A stretch of 64,000 bases of DNA from Scatavimonas merdigallinarum (GTDB lineage: Bacteria > Bacillota > Clostridia > Oscillospirales > Acutalibacteraceae). The first letter of the stretch is position 1. Every line of letters begins with the position of its first letter. The notes under the pieces were generated by a model. That model was not told the DNA's origin, did no database searches, and worked only from the letters and a program-made list of their open reading frames with translations. Positions 53,326 through 61,961 of the stretch are shown here, one piece after another. A program made the translations under genes and the position numbers. The stretch is taken from NCBI GenBank assembly GCA_018713055.1, contig DVFW01000042.1, positions 48,592 to 112,591 on the forward strand, in the 5' to 3' direction.

Positions 53326-53339
53326 TAGGTAAATGGTGA

Positions 53340-53380
53340 ACCGGCCCGGTGCAGCTATAAGCACCGGGCCGGTTGTTTTT
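53340..53380. terminator. Terminator between pduL-type and hemolysin III genes
   Basis: ACCGGCCCGGTGC / GCACCGGGCCGGT stem followed by TGTTTTT; serves convergent genes. Confidence 0.85.
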
Positions 53381-53391
53381 ATATGGTATGC

Positions 53392-54042
53392 TTATCCAAT
53401 GATTGCAAGCAAAATGGAGAAATAATGGAAAACACTGCCGGCTATGGTAAATAAGTGCCAGACAGAGTGAAAGTATTTGATTTTTTTGACTGCATAAAAG
53501 ATAACGCCCACCGTGTAAAAAACGCCCCCAAGCAACAGAAAAAGCAGAGAGATGGAAGGAATAGAATCCATTAAAGGTCTAATTGCAAAGATAATAACCC
53601 ATCCCATTGCAATGTAGCAAGCGACGGAGGGCTTCCGGAAACGCTCCAGGTCAATGGAATTTAATACAATTCCAATGACAGCAGCCCCCCACACAACACC
53701 AAATAAAATCCACCCCAGTGTACCGCGCAGACAGACAAGCGTCAGCGGCGTATAGGTGCCCGCAATTAAAAAGAAAATGGTGTTATGGTCCATAATACGA
53801 AAAAAGCGTTTGGCCTTTTGGTTGGTAATAGCATGGTACAGGGTAGACATTGTATATAGAATGATCAGAGAAGCTCCATAAATACAACTGCTGACAATTG
53901 CCCAGACGTCGTTATAAATAGCGGAAAAAACAATTAAAATGACAGTACCGGCAATGGAAAGAAGACTGCCGGTTCCGTGAGAAACCGCGTTAAAAATTTC
54001 TTCCCCCAGGGTATATATTTTTTTATTTTGCTTTTCATGCAT
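53392..54042 (-). CDS. Hemolysin III family membrane protein
   Basis: The ATG at 54042 has GGGGAGG upstream. The 216-residue protein has seven membrane helices and the YqfA/HlyIII pattern: start YTLGEEIFNAVSHGTGSLLS (His and Ser/His of the metal site), STLYHAI, MDHNTIFFLIAGTYTPL and HSVWHLFTIAGS. The family is PAQR-like; cytolysis is proven only in a few members. The start overlaps the GH31 stop by eight bases, so the two are co-transcribed. Confidence 0.9.
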   Translation of the reverse strand: MHEKQNKKIYTLGEEIFNAVSHGTGSLLSIAGTVILIVFSAIYNDVWAIVSSCIYGASLIILYTMSTLYHAITNQKAKRFFRIMDHNTIFFLIAGTYTPLTLVCLRGTLGWILFGVVWGAAVIGIVLNSIDLERFRKPSVACYIAMGWVIIFAIRPLMDSIPSISLLFLLLGGVFYTVGVIFYAVKKIKYFHSVWHLFTIAGSVFHYFSILLAIIG

Positions 54043-56116
54043 AATCACGCCTCCCCAGAGAAAGCGTCTTTTCCAAATCTTCACATGCTGCCGTGTAACC
54101 GCTGCTTTCCTTTGTTACGGTCAAAACGGACATTTTTCCATTTTGCCGCTTAGAGACGCCGTCGTCCTCATACAGCGTATAAACGGCGCGGCTGTCTGTA
54201 TAATAAAGCAGCTCCAGGTGGTTTAAGTCGAGCAAATCGGTACAGCTCGCGCTTTTACACAACGGCAGGATGCAATTTTTCCGCAGAAACAGAGGTATCT
54301 CGCTGAGCGCCACAGAGATATAATGTACGCCCTTTGCAAGCGGTGTGCATGTATATTGCTCTTCTGTTTGAAAATTAATATAAAGCATATCTTCGGGCAG
54401 GTAAACATATCTGCCCTGTGCGTTTTGTGTATAAACAGGAGCGACCATAATACTGTCGCCGACCAAAAGCTGATCCTCCACTGCCTTGGCCATAGGATCA
54501 TCACGGTATACAAAAGAAAGCGGTTTAAAAAGCATGCTGTCGTTTTGTACGGCTTTCATATATTCACTGTATAAATAGGGGATCAGCCTGTACCGCAGCG
54601 CAATAATATGCCGGAAATCTTCTGTGTTTTCAAAGCGGTAGCATTCCTGCTCCCTTGTACCAAGTGCAGAATGGTTGCGCATAAGCGGCGTGAAAACGGC
54701 AAAAGCAAGCCAGCGCAGCAAAAGATCTCTGGTTACATTTTCGCCAAAACCGCCGACGTCGGCGCCGGTATAAAGGAAACCGCACATATTTAAAGAGGGC
54801 ATCATTTTGATATTGAGCAGCAGATGGGACCACCAGGAATGGTTGTCGCCGGTCCAAATACCGCTGTAACGGTGCATGCCAATATAAGAAGCACGGGAAA
54901 ATAGCAGGATGCGTTTATCAGGGCACAGCGCATCAAATGCCTGCGCAGCGCTTTTTGTCATATAATATCCATACAGGTTGTGTACCTTATCGTGGCACAC
55001 CACGGTGTTGTCGTCCATAGTATGGTAAAAACTTCTGTAATCTTCCGGGTTGTTGGAAAGCTGCTGGAAAACGTCGCGCATAGTGAAAAATGTATCGATC
55101 CCCATATTTTTTCCCTTATACTGTTCTATGGATTTCCAGGCTTTGTCCAGACCATTTTTTGAATAGAATATAGCCGGTTCGTTCATATCGTTCCAGAAGC
55201 CTTCAATCCCACAGTCTAAAAGCCGCTTGTATTTATCTCCAAACCAGCGGCGTGCACGGCCATTGAGAAAATCTGGAAAGCAGGTTTTTCCAGGCCATAC
55301 ACCGGCTTCAAAGTTTTTTCCGTTTTCATCCTTGCAAAAGTATCCATTTGCTTTACCCTCTTCATAGACGTCGTATCCTTCTTCTATTTTTACCGCAGCG
55401 TCTATAATAGGGACAAGATGAATCCCGCTTTTTTTCATTTTTTCTGCAAACTGTTTAAAATCAGGAAATTTTTTCTGATCAATGGTGAAATTTTTATAGC
55501 GTTCCATGTAGTCTATATCCAAATAAATTGCGTCTAAAGGAATATCGCAGGCTTTATAGCCGGCAGTCACGGCTTCTATATCCTGCGTGTTTTGATATCC
55601 CCACCGGCTTTGCTGGAAACCAAACGCCCAGCGCGGCGGAACGTAGCTTTTTCCGATAAGCTGCCGGAATGCTCCGACAATTTCTTCCTCCGTTGTTCCT
55701 GTCAAAATATAAAGCGCAAGGTCGGGCTGGCTGCTTGTGATACAAAGCAGGTCCTGCTTTGTATAGCCTATATCAAAGGCAATGCGCGAGGGCGTATCAA
55801 AAAAAGCGCCAAACAATGTATGGCTGCCGCTTATTAAAAGAAAATTGTGCGCACCGTATAAAGCGTTTTTTGTTTCTGTATGGTTTGGATCATCCGTACA
55901 GTAACTTTCATATTTCCAGCCGCGCTTATTGATGCCGCGAACAGCCTGTCCCAGCCCGTATACAATATCGGTGCGATGCATTTTATAGCGGAAGGAAAGT
56001 GTTTTTTCTGTGGGCTTGTCCAGGCTGAAAAAGGGCATTGGATCTTGTGTGGACATATATTTCCCAACAACGGCGGTTGTTTCTATAGGCGCGCCAAACG
56101 TATATTTTGCAATCAT
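54035..56116 (-). CDS. Glycoside hydrolase family 31 (alpha-glucosidase/xylosidase type)
   Basis: A 693-residue enzyme with no signal peptide, so cytosolic. N-terminal beta domain; catalytic barrel with GFQQSRWGYQN, DAIYLDIDYMERY, the nucleophile region GFWNDMNEPAIFY (Asp in DMNEPA) and the acid/base region GIWTGDNHSWWSHLLL; NHSALGTREQEC and the distal beta domain with LYEDDGVS. It should cut alpha-1,4 or alpha-1,6 glucosides (or alpha-xylosides) from non-reducing ends. Inside the cell it would finish maltodextrins brought in after surface breakdown. Confidence 0.93.
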   Translation of the reverse strand: MIAKYTFGAPIETTAVVGKYMSTQDPMPFFSLDKPTEKTLSFRYKMHRTDIVYGLGQAVRGINKRGWKYESYCTDDPNHTETKNALYGAHNFLLISGSHTLFGAFFDTPSRIAFDIGYTKQDLLCITSSQPDLALYILTGTTEEEIVGAFRQLIGKSYVPPRWAFGFQQSRWGYQNTQDIEAVTAGYKACDIPLDAIYLDIDYMERYKNFTIDQKKFPDFKQFAEKMKKSGIHLVPIIDAAVKIEEGYDVYEEGKANGYFCKDENGKNFEAGVWPGKTCFPDFLNGRARRWFGDKYKRLLDCGIEGFWNDMNEPAIFYSKNGLDKAWKSIEQYKGKNMGIDTFFTMRDVFQQLSNNPEDYRSFYHTMDDNTVVCHDKVHNLYGYYMTKSAAQAFDALCPDKRILLFSRASYIGMHRYSGIWTGDNHSWWSHLLLNIKMMPSLNMCGFLYTGADVGGFGENVTRDLLLRWLAFAVFTPLMRNHSALGTREQECYRFENTEDFRHIIALRYRLIPYLYSEYMKAVQNDSMLFKPLSFVYRDDPMAKAVEDQLLVGDSIMVAPVYTQNAQGRYVYLPEDMLYINFQTEEQYTCTPLAKGVHYISVALSEIPLFLRKNCILPLCKSASCTDLLDLNHLELLYYTDSRAVYTLYEDDGVSKRQNGKMSVLTVTKESSGYTAACEDLEKTLSLGRRDYA

Positions 56117-56252
56117 AGTATAAATCCGTCCTTTACTTTTGATTTTTTATTGCATTTGCCAAAGATTTTTTTTATAATCCTATTATACTGTTATTGAAAT
56201 AGAACATATTGTCACAAAAACATTATTGTTATTTTTTAAGGAGGAATCATTT

Positions 56253-57110
56253 TTGAACAGAAAGGTTTTGCTTACCGCTGACAGCACCTGTGATCTAAGC
56301 GCGGAGCTTAAAGAAAGGTATAAAGTACAAACCTTTCCGCTGCATATTGTGTTGGGCGGAAAAAGCTATGATGACAGCGTGGATATTATGCCGGATCAAA
56401 TTTATGAGCATTTTTATCAAACGGGAGAGCTGCCCAAGACTTCGGCTGTCAATATGGAAGAGTATGCAAATTTTTTCAGGCCGTTTGTTGCACAGGGGTA
56501 TGATGTTGTGCATATCAATATAGGCAGCGCGCTTTCCACATCGCATCAAAATTGCCTGGCGGCAGCCAGGGAGCTGGGGCATGTGTTTCCGGTAGATTCC
56601 TGCAACCTCTCCACAGGAACCGGACTGTTGGCCATTGAAGCGGCGCAATGTATACAAAAAGGGATGAACGCGGCGCAGACTGCCGAATATGTTCGGTCGG
56701 CAACGGCAAAAAGCCATGCCAGTTTTATTATAGACAGGTTGGATTTTATGCGTGCCGGGGGGCGTTGCTCTACCATTACAATGCTGGGAGCAAATTTGTT
56801 AAACTTAAAGCCTTGTATAGAAGTGGATAACCAAAACGGGGGAAGCATGGGCGTTGGGAAAAAGTACAGAGGCAAGCTTGAAAAAGTGTTGCAAAACTAT
56901 GTGGAAGATAAGCTTACGCAATATGCGCATATAAAAAAGGACCATATTTTTATTACGCATTCCGGAATTTCCAAAGAACGGGAGCAAATGGTGCAGGCGC
57001 TTTTGGAAAGCAAGCGGTATTTTAAAGAAATTTTTGTTACAAGGGCAAGCTGCACGATCTCTTCCCACTGTGGCCCCAATACGCTGGGGATTTTATTTAT
57101 GACAGAATGA
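56253..57110 (+). CDS. DegV family fatty-acid-binding protein
   Basis: The TTG at 56253 has AAGGAGG 7 bases upstream, better than the frame's first TTG at 56226. The 285-residue protein has the DegV pattern: VLLTADSTCDLSAELKERY, LHIVLGGKSYDDSVDIMPD, SAVNMEEYANFF, INIGSALSTSHQN, LDFMRAGGRCS and a C-terminal ISSHCGPNTLGILF. These proteins (FakB type) hold a fatty acid for a FakA kinase, which is not in the window. Confidence 0.93.
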   Translation: MNRKVLLTADSTCDLSAELKERYKVQTFPLHIVLGGKSYDDSVDIMPDQIYEHFYQTGELPKTSAVNMEEYANFFRPFVAQGYDVVHINIGSALSTSHQNCLAAARELGHVFPVDSCNLSTGTGLLAIEAAQCIQKGMNAAQTAEYVRSATAKSHASFIIDRLDFMRAGGRCSTITMLGANLLNLKPCIEVDNQNGGSMGVGKKYRGKLEKVLQNYVEDKLTQYAHIKKDHIFITHSGISKEREQMVQALLESKRYFKEIFVTRASCTISSHCGPNTLGILFMTE

Positions 57111-57123
57111 TCTGTTCAGGACA

Positions 57124-57166
57124 AAAAACATTCCGGCCAAATGGTTTATGGGGCCGGAATGTTTTT
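57124..57166. terminator. Bidirectional terminator after degV
   Basis: AAAAACATTCCGGCC / GGCCGGAATGTTTTT, perfect stem; serves the convergent gene at 57175. Confidence 0.92.
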
Positions 57167-57174
57167 AGATAAAG

Positions 57175-58305
57175 TTATGCTTTTGTAACGCTCTGGCGCA
57201 GGTCGCCTTCCAATGGCCTACTGTCAAAATCAATGAGCGTTTCAAGTTCAAAATCAATATCGCATGCGGTGGAAGCCGCCTCCTGAATGGTAAATGTTAC
57301 GCTTACCAGAGGATGTTCCTGTGCAAATTCAAAACCATCAGGATTGCTGCAGTTGAAATAGATTGCGTCGTCTATATCGGTATTTGAGACGACGCCCGAA
57401 AGATTTGGAAACGAAAGCGAAGACGGGTTAACCTTAAGCAGGCTGGAATCATAATGAATCACTGCCTGCACACCGCACACGAGGGGGTTGATGTTGCCCA
57501 GATAGACTGTATATGTAACGACATCGCCCACATGGAAGGTTTCTCCGTTGATGGTAACGGGAGAGGAGGTTGCACCGGAACTTCCCTGCGCCGGCGAGGA
57601 GGAAGGAGTATCGGAGGAAGCGGAAGAGGATCCCGAAGACGCCGGACTGTTGGAAGAATTGCTTGTGGAAGAGGACCCGTCTGGTCCTGCGGATGTATTT
57701 TCGCTCTCTTCACTTGAAGACGAAGCAGACGACGTACCGCCGCCGGCAGGATTTGTACCGGTGCTGGTTCCTCCCTGCGCGTTTGTAGGCGGTTGTCCGG
57801 AAGAGGATGTGTCGCTGGGGTTCGTTTCTTGTGTTGTTATACCGGGTATGCTTTCCGGGTGGAAAACTACATTTCCATCTTCAACCTTTATAACGCCAAA
57901 AAGAAACATTGCACCGATCAAAACAGCCAGGATCACAACAATTGCGATCACAATTTTTACGCCAAGCGGCAGCCGTTTCTTTTTATCGTATGCCTTACGC
58001 ACATCTACGTTATATTCCTGCAACTTTTCCGGAAGCGGAGGCTCATTTTCTTCTTCTTTGACAGGATTGTCAAAGTCATCATGATAGGGATCCTGTACAG
58101 ACGGCATATTGTCTGTAGCCTGCGGCGTGCTGTCAGATCCGCCATCAAAGCCGTCGTGATAAGACGGGGAATTTTCCCCCTGATTATAATGTGATTTTGC
58201 TTCTTCCAGCAACTGCTCTACTTCTTGTTGCGGGTTGTAGCCGCATACAGGACATTTACCAAGCTTTTCGTCGTATTCGTGGTTGCATTTGGGGCATAGG
58301 GTCAT
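57175..58305 (-). CDS. Zinc ribbon - membrane helix - cohesin-like protein (inverted topology)
   Basis: A 376-residue protein without signal peptide. Residues 3-23 form a zinc ribbon (CPKCNHEYDEKLGKCPVCGY). A polar ~80-residue segment leads to one membrane helix at ~117-139 (VKIVIAIVVILAVLIGAMF). A Ser/Thr/Gly-rich linker (~160-250) then carries a cohesin-like domain at the C-terminus (~255-376): HVGDVVTYTVYLGNINPLV, VQAVIHYDSSLLKV, IYFNCSNPDGFEF, PLVSVTFTIQ. Lys-rich DKKKR before the helix predicts the ribbon inside and the cohesin outside. Zinc-ribbon membrane proteins are common in Firmicutes; this pairing with a cohesin-like fold is unusual. Confidence 0.75.
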   Translation of the reverse strand: MTLCPKCNHEYDEKLGKCPVCGYNPQQEVEQLLEEAKSHYNQGENSPSYHDGFDGGSDSTPQATDNMPSVQDPYHDDFDNPVKEEENEPPLPEKLQEYNVDVRKAYDKKKRLPLGVKIVIAIVVILAVLIGAMFLFGVIKVEDGNVVFHPESIPGITTQETNPSDTSSSGQPPTNAQGGTSTGTNPAGGGTSSASSSSEESENTSAGPDGSSSTSNSSNSPASSGSSSASSDTPSSSPAQGSSGATSSPVTINGETFHVGDVVTYTVYLGNINPLVCGVQAVIHYDSSLLKVNPSSLSFPNLSGVVSNTDIDDAIYFNCSNPDGFEFAQEHPLVSVTFTIQEAASTACDIDFELETLIDFDSRPLEGDLRQSVTKA

Positions 58306-58364
58306 ATTCGGCCATCCTTTCTATGAAAAAAATATACAGATTTTTTTTACTTGAATTTACACAG

Positions 58365-58393
58365 ATTATAGCATTCTTTGCGGGATTAGTAAA
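58365..58393 (-). promoter_or_regulatory. Promoter of the zinc-ribbon/cohesin gene
   Basis: On the minus strand TTTACT, 17 bases, TATAAT with TGC before it. The remaining gap up to 58613 shows only a small CTGCG/CGCAG hairpin. Confidence 0.6.
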
Positions 58394-58613
58394 GAAAAAG
58401 ACCGGCAATTTACATATTGTTAAAAAGTGTAAAACGCAGCAAATTACTGGAAGCGGAAAAGATAAAGCTTATAAAGAAAAATACATGTTTAACCTGGGGA
58501 AATTGGGGCGGTTGTTTTCTGCGGATAAAAACGCAGCGGCGCTACTACGATGAACGCCGATGGGGAAGTACCATAAACAAAAAGAACCTGACGGCTGATA
58601 CTGCCAGTTTTAT

Positions 58614-59942
58614 TTATATTTTCTGTTTTTCAAAGTTGATTCGCTTGAAAGAACAGATTACATATATTGCTACGGCCAATTCGGTGACAGGCATTACCCA
58701 CCATAGCATTGCAGCACCCCAAATTGCGGGCAAAAGGAACACCAGAATACCGCATAGAACGATACCGCGGGCCAAAGAAACAACCAAAGCTTTCGTAGGC
58801 TTCATCACTGATTGGAAGTAATATGTTGAAAAAATATTTAATGGCAAAATCATATATGCAAGACCATAGATACGCATAATTTCCGGAGCAATCTGTAAGA
58901 CATCATCCGTTGGGGTCATAAAAAGGTTCACAAAGGCGTTAGGAAACAGTATAACAGCACTTGTCCATAATACGCCGATAACCGCGACTGTCCATAGTGC
59001 ATATTTCTTTGTTTTCCTAATGCGTTCCCATTTTCCCGCGCCGAAATTTGCAGAGATAATTGGCTGTGTTGCTTGTCCGACGCCATATGTGGAGCATTGG
59101 ACAACGCTGGATATCTGAACAATTACCCCAAACACCGCCAAAGCCTCTGCACCAAAATAGTACATGATTTGACGATTGAACAGCATGGCAATCACACCCA
59201 TTGCCATATCCGACACGAAAGAGGAAAAACCGTTTACAGACAAAACTCTTGCCTTATGGATATGTCCGTAAATGCGCGACAGCTTGAGTGTGTTTTTCTT
59301 GGAAACAAAGTGTGAGAGCATAATTACGATGGAAAGCGATGCGCCGATAGCTGTTGCCAGACCGGCCCCGAACATTCCCATATTAAGGCCAAACACAAAA
59401 TACATATCCCCCAAGACATTAAACACACCGCCGAACAGGGTTGCAAAAGTAGCAAGCCCCGGGGCGTTGTCATTTCTTAAATAAGCCGCCAGCATTTGAC
59501 TGAACGGATATGTGGGAATTACAAATTTAATCGGAAGCAAGTAATCTTTTGCAAGTGGAAGAAGTGTGCGATCTGCCCCAAAAAGGCATAACAGCGCATC
59601 GTCAAACACCGTCAACCCAATCCAACAGAGGAGCGCAACAACAGAGGTCAAAATAAGCGACAGCGTAAAATATGCGTTGGCTTTGTCTGTTTTGTCCTGC
59701 GCTTTGTAGTACGAGTAATTGACCGATCCACCAATGCCAATCAGTAAGCCCAAACTGAATAGAATTGTCCAAATCGGCATTACAATCGACAATGCCGCTG
59801 TGCCCTGCGGCCCCTGATACTGACCGACAACAGCAGCATCCACTAAGCCGTAAATGCAAGTTATCATTGAACTTCCGAAAGCAGCACAAAAATATTTGAA
59901 ATAGTGTTTCTTAATACTGCCTTGGGTTAAATCCTTTTGCAT
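58614..59942 (-). CDS. MATE family efflux transporter behind a leader terminator
   Basis: The ATG at 59942 has GGTGGGG upstream; the longer frame runs into the terminator hairpin. The 442-residue, twelve-helix protein has the MATE pattern: MITCIYGLVDAAVVGQYQG, NYSYYKAQDKTDKANAYF, ALAVFGVIVQISSVVQCSTY and GVGQATQPIISANFGAGKW. It is only distantly like the pump at 31705. A consensus promoter and a terminator in its leader suggest expression is switched by antitermination. Confidence 0.9.
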   Translation of the reverse strand: MQKDLTQGSIKKHYFKYFCAAFGSSMITCIYGLVDAAVVGQYQGPQGTAALSIVMPIWTILFSLGLLIGIGGSVNYSYYKAQDKTDKANAYFTLSLILTSVVALLCWIGLTVFDDALLCLFGADRTLLPLAKDYLLPIKFVIPTYPFSQMLAAYLRNDNAPGLATFATLFGGVFNVLGDMYFVFGLNMGMFGAGLATAIGASLSIVIMLSHFVSKKNTLKLSRIYGHIHKARVLSVNGFSSFVSDMAMGVIAMLFNRQIMYYFGAEALAVFGVIVQISSVVQCSTYGVGQATQPIISANFGAGKWERIRKTKKYALWTVAVIGVLWTSAVILFPNAFVNLFMTPTDDVLQIAPEIMRIYGLAYMILPLNIFSTYYFQSVMKPTKALVVSLARGIVLCGILVFLLPAIWGAAMLWWVMPVTELAVAIYVICSFKRINFEKQKI

Positions 59943-59962
59943 AATTTCCCCACCTTCCAGAC

Positions 59963-60012
59963 AAAAAAGCCGGATAAAGTACAAGCATTTCAGCTTGTGC
60001 CTTATCCGGCTA
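59963..60012 (-). terminator. Leader terminator (attenuator) of the MATE gene
   Basis: On the minus strand AGCCGGATAAG-GCACAAGC pairs with GCTTGTACTTTATCCGGCT and is followed by TTTTTT, between the promoter and the start codon. It is a full intrinsic terminator inside a ~105-base leader. Confidence 0.82.
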
Positions 60013-60052
60013 TCATTTCATAAATTGAATGATTTGCCCTCCGCGCCTTACT

Positions 60053-60081
60053 ATTATACAGCACAAATAAGATAGTGTCAA
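60053..60081 (-). promoter_or_regulatory. Consensus promoter of the MATE gene
   Basis: On the minus strand TTGACA, exactly 17 bases, TATAAT: a perfect sigma-A match. Confidence 0.92.
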
Positions 60082-60433
60082 CAATAAGCTTTCGCTTTGC
60101 CTTCCTTATTATCCGGCGGAAAGTTCTAAAAAACCTGTCCGGAGCTCTGGCAAAATCATAAAGTAGGCATTATATATAAGAGGGGATAAAGTGCAACAAA
60201 TTACCTTCATCGGACGGAAAATAAATAAAAGGAAACAAAAGGGTCTGAGAGATTTCCCAACAAGGGAAAATGCGGCGCATTTTTATGGAAAGGGTACCCT
60301 TTTCTGTGCTTGCTGTCAACCAAAACAGAAAAAGGACGGACAGAAAAGAGCAATGCGAAAAATACAGGTTTTGTAAATGATTCTGTAAGATCCAGACTGG
60401 CCTTGCAAGCTGGAATTTATTTTTGTTGGATAA

Positions 60434-60465
60434 TTGACAAATTGACAAAAAGTACATATACTTTT
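60434..60465 (+). promoter_or_regulatory. Promoter of the potABCD operon with overlapping dyad
   Basis: TTGACA, 17 bases, TATACT; a second TTGACA follows 10 bases later. A dyad AAAAGT-ACATAT-ACTTTT (60448-60465) covers the -10, a possible operator. The gap from 60082 to 60433 shows no supported gene. Confidence 0.68.
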
Positions 60466-60539
60466 AACTTGGAGATGATTGCATACATTGTGCGTATGTA
60501 CATGCACTCCATTCTTTTATTTTGTGTGGGGGTGGGAAT

Positions 60540-61961
60540 ATGTGTCAAAATACCGTAGTATCTTTAAAGGATATTTACGTGACCTTTGACGGGGAAGTAA
60601 TCCTTAATGGGATTGATCTTGACATCAGGGACAAAGAATTTGTCACGCTGCTCGGCCCTTCCGGCTGTGGGAAAACCACAACGCTGCGCCTGATCGGAGG
60701 TTTTCTGGAGCCTGATCGGGGCGATATTATGTTTGACGGAAAAAAGATTAACAAAGTACCGCCGCATAAGCGCAATGTGAATACAGTATTTCAAAAATAT
60801 GCACTGTTCCCACATTTAAACGTTTTTGAAAATGTGGCGTTTGGCCTGCGCCTGAAAAAGCTGCCGGAGGCGGAAATAAAAGAAAAGGTCAGAAAAATGT
60901 TGGCAATTGTAGATTTAAAGGGGTATGAAAGGCGGCCTGTAGCCAAGCTTTCAGGTGGGCAACAGCAGCGCGTGGCAATTGCGCGCGCGCTTGTGTGCGA
61001 GCCTAAAATCCTTTTGCTGGACGAACCTCTGGGTGCGCTGGATCTGAAGCTGCGCAAAGATATGCAGATAGAACTGAAAAATCTGCAGCAAAAGCTGCAA
61101 ACAACATTTGTGTATGTAACGCATGATCAGGAGGAAGCGCTGACCATGTCCGACACGGTTGTTGTCATGAATAACGGAAAAATTGAACAAATTGGGGCGC
61201 CAATTGATATATATAATGAGCCTGCCAACGCCTTTGTAGCGGATTTTATTGGCGAAGCGAATATTTTAAACGGAATGATGGACGACGATTATAAAGTTAC
61301 CATTTTGGGCGTTCAATTTCCATGTATAGATGCAGGCTTTGGAAAAAACAGGCCGGTAGATGTTGTTATCCGTCCGGAAGATGTGGAAATTGTACCACCC
61401 GGGGAAGGAAAACTGACCGGTATGGTAACCGACACCGTTTTTAAGGGTGTACATTATGAGATGACAGTTGTATGCAACGGCTGTACCTGGCTGATCCACA
61501 ACACGAAAAGCGTGGATGTGGGACAGGCTGTAGGCATGGATGTGGTGCCAGACAACATTCATATTATGGAAAAGCTTTTCCCCACGCAGGACAATCTGTT
61601 CCAGGCGCGGGTTCTGGAAAGCGATCCAGAAAACAATTCTATGTCCATAGAAATAGAAGGAAAAAGCGTAACGGTGGAGCACCACTGCTTCCCACAGGGG
61701 ACGCTTTTGGATGTAACGCTCCCGCCAGGCGGCGTGTATATTGCTGGCGATGGCAGCGGGGCACTGGAGGGCTATATAGAATCTGTTATTTATAAGGGCG
61801 AACATAATGAAATTATTATAGAAACGGACGAAAGGAAATGGCTGATGTCCAGCGACATTGACGAGCAGATCGCAACTTATGTACAGATTAGCTTTCGTTT
61901 TGAGGACGCTGTGTTCAAGGTCTGTGCCGGTGCAGGCGGCGGGGGGGTGGAAGCAAGGTGA
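60540..61961 (+). CDS. potA: Spermidine/putrescine ABC transporter ATP-binding protein
   Basis: The start MCQNTVVSLKDIYVTFD at 60540 is chosen over an upstream frame. The 473-residue protein has Walker A GPSGCGKTTTLR, signature LSGGQQQR, Walker B ILLLDEPLGALD and switch VTHDQEEAL, then two C-terminal TOBE-like regions (VIRPEDVEIVPPGEG; GYIESVIYKGEHNEI). Usual PotA is ~350-380 residues; the extra ~100 residues look like an added TOBE-type repeat. It powers polyamine import. It overlaps potB by four bases. Confidence 0.93.
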   Translation: MCQNTVVSLKDIYVTFDGEVILNGIDLDIRDKEFVTLLGPSGCGKTTTLRLIGGFLEPDRGDIMFDGKKINKVPPHKRNVNTVFQKYALFPHLNVFENVAFGLRLKKLPEAEIKEKVRKMLAIVDLKGYERRPVAKLSGGQQQRVAIARALVCEPKILLLDEPLGALDLKLRKDMQIELKNLQQKLQTTFVYVTHDQEEALTMSDTVVVMNNGKIEQIGAPIDIYNEPANAFVADFIGEANILNGMMDDDYKVTILGVQFPCIDAGFGKNRPVDVVIRPEDVEIVPPGEGKLTGMVTDTVFKGVHYEMTVVCNGCTWLIHNTKSVDVGQAVGMDVVPDNIHIMEKLFPTQDNLFQARVLESDPENNSMSIEIEGKSVTVEHHCFPQGTLLDVTLPPGGVYIAGDGSGALEGYIESVIYKGEHNEIIIETDERKWLMSSDIDEQIATYVQISFRFEDAVFKVCAGAGGGGVEAR

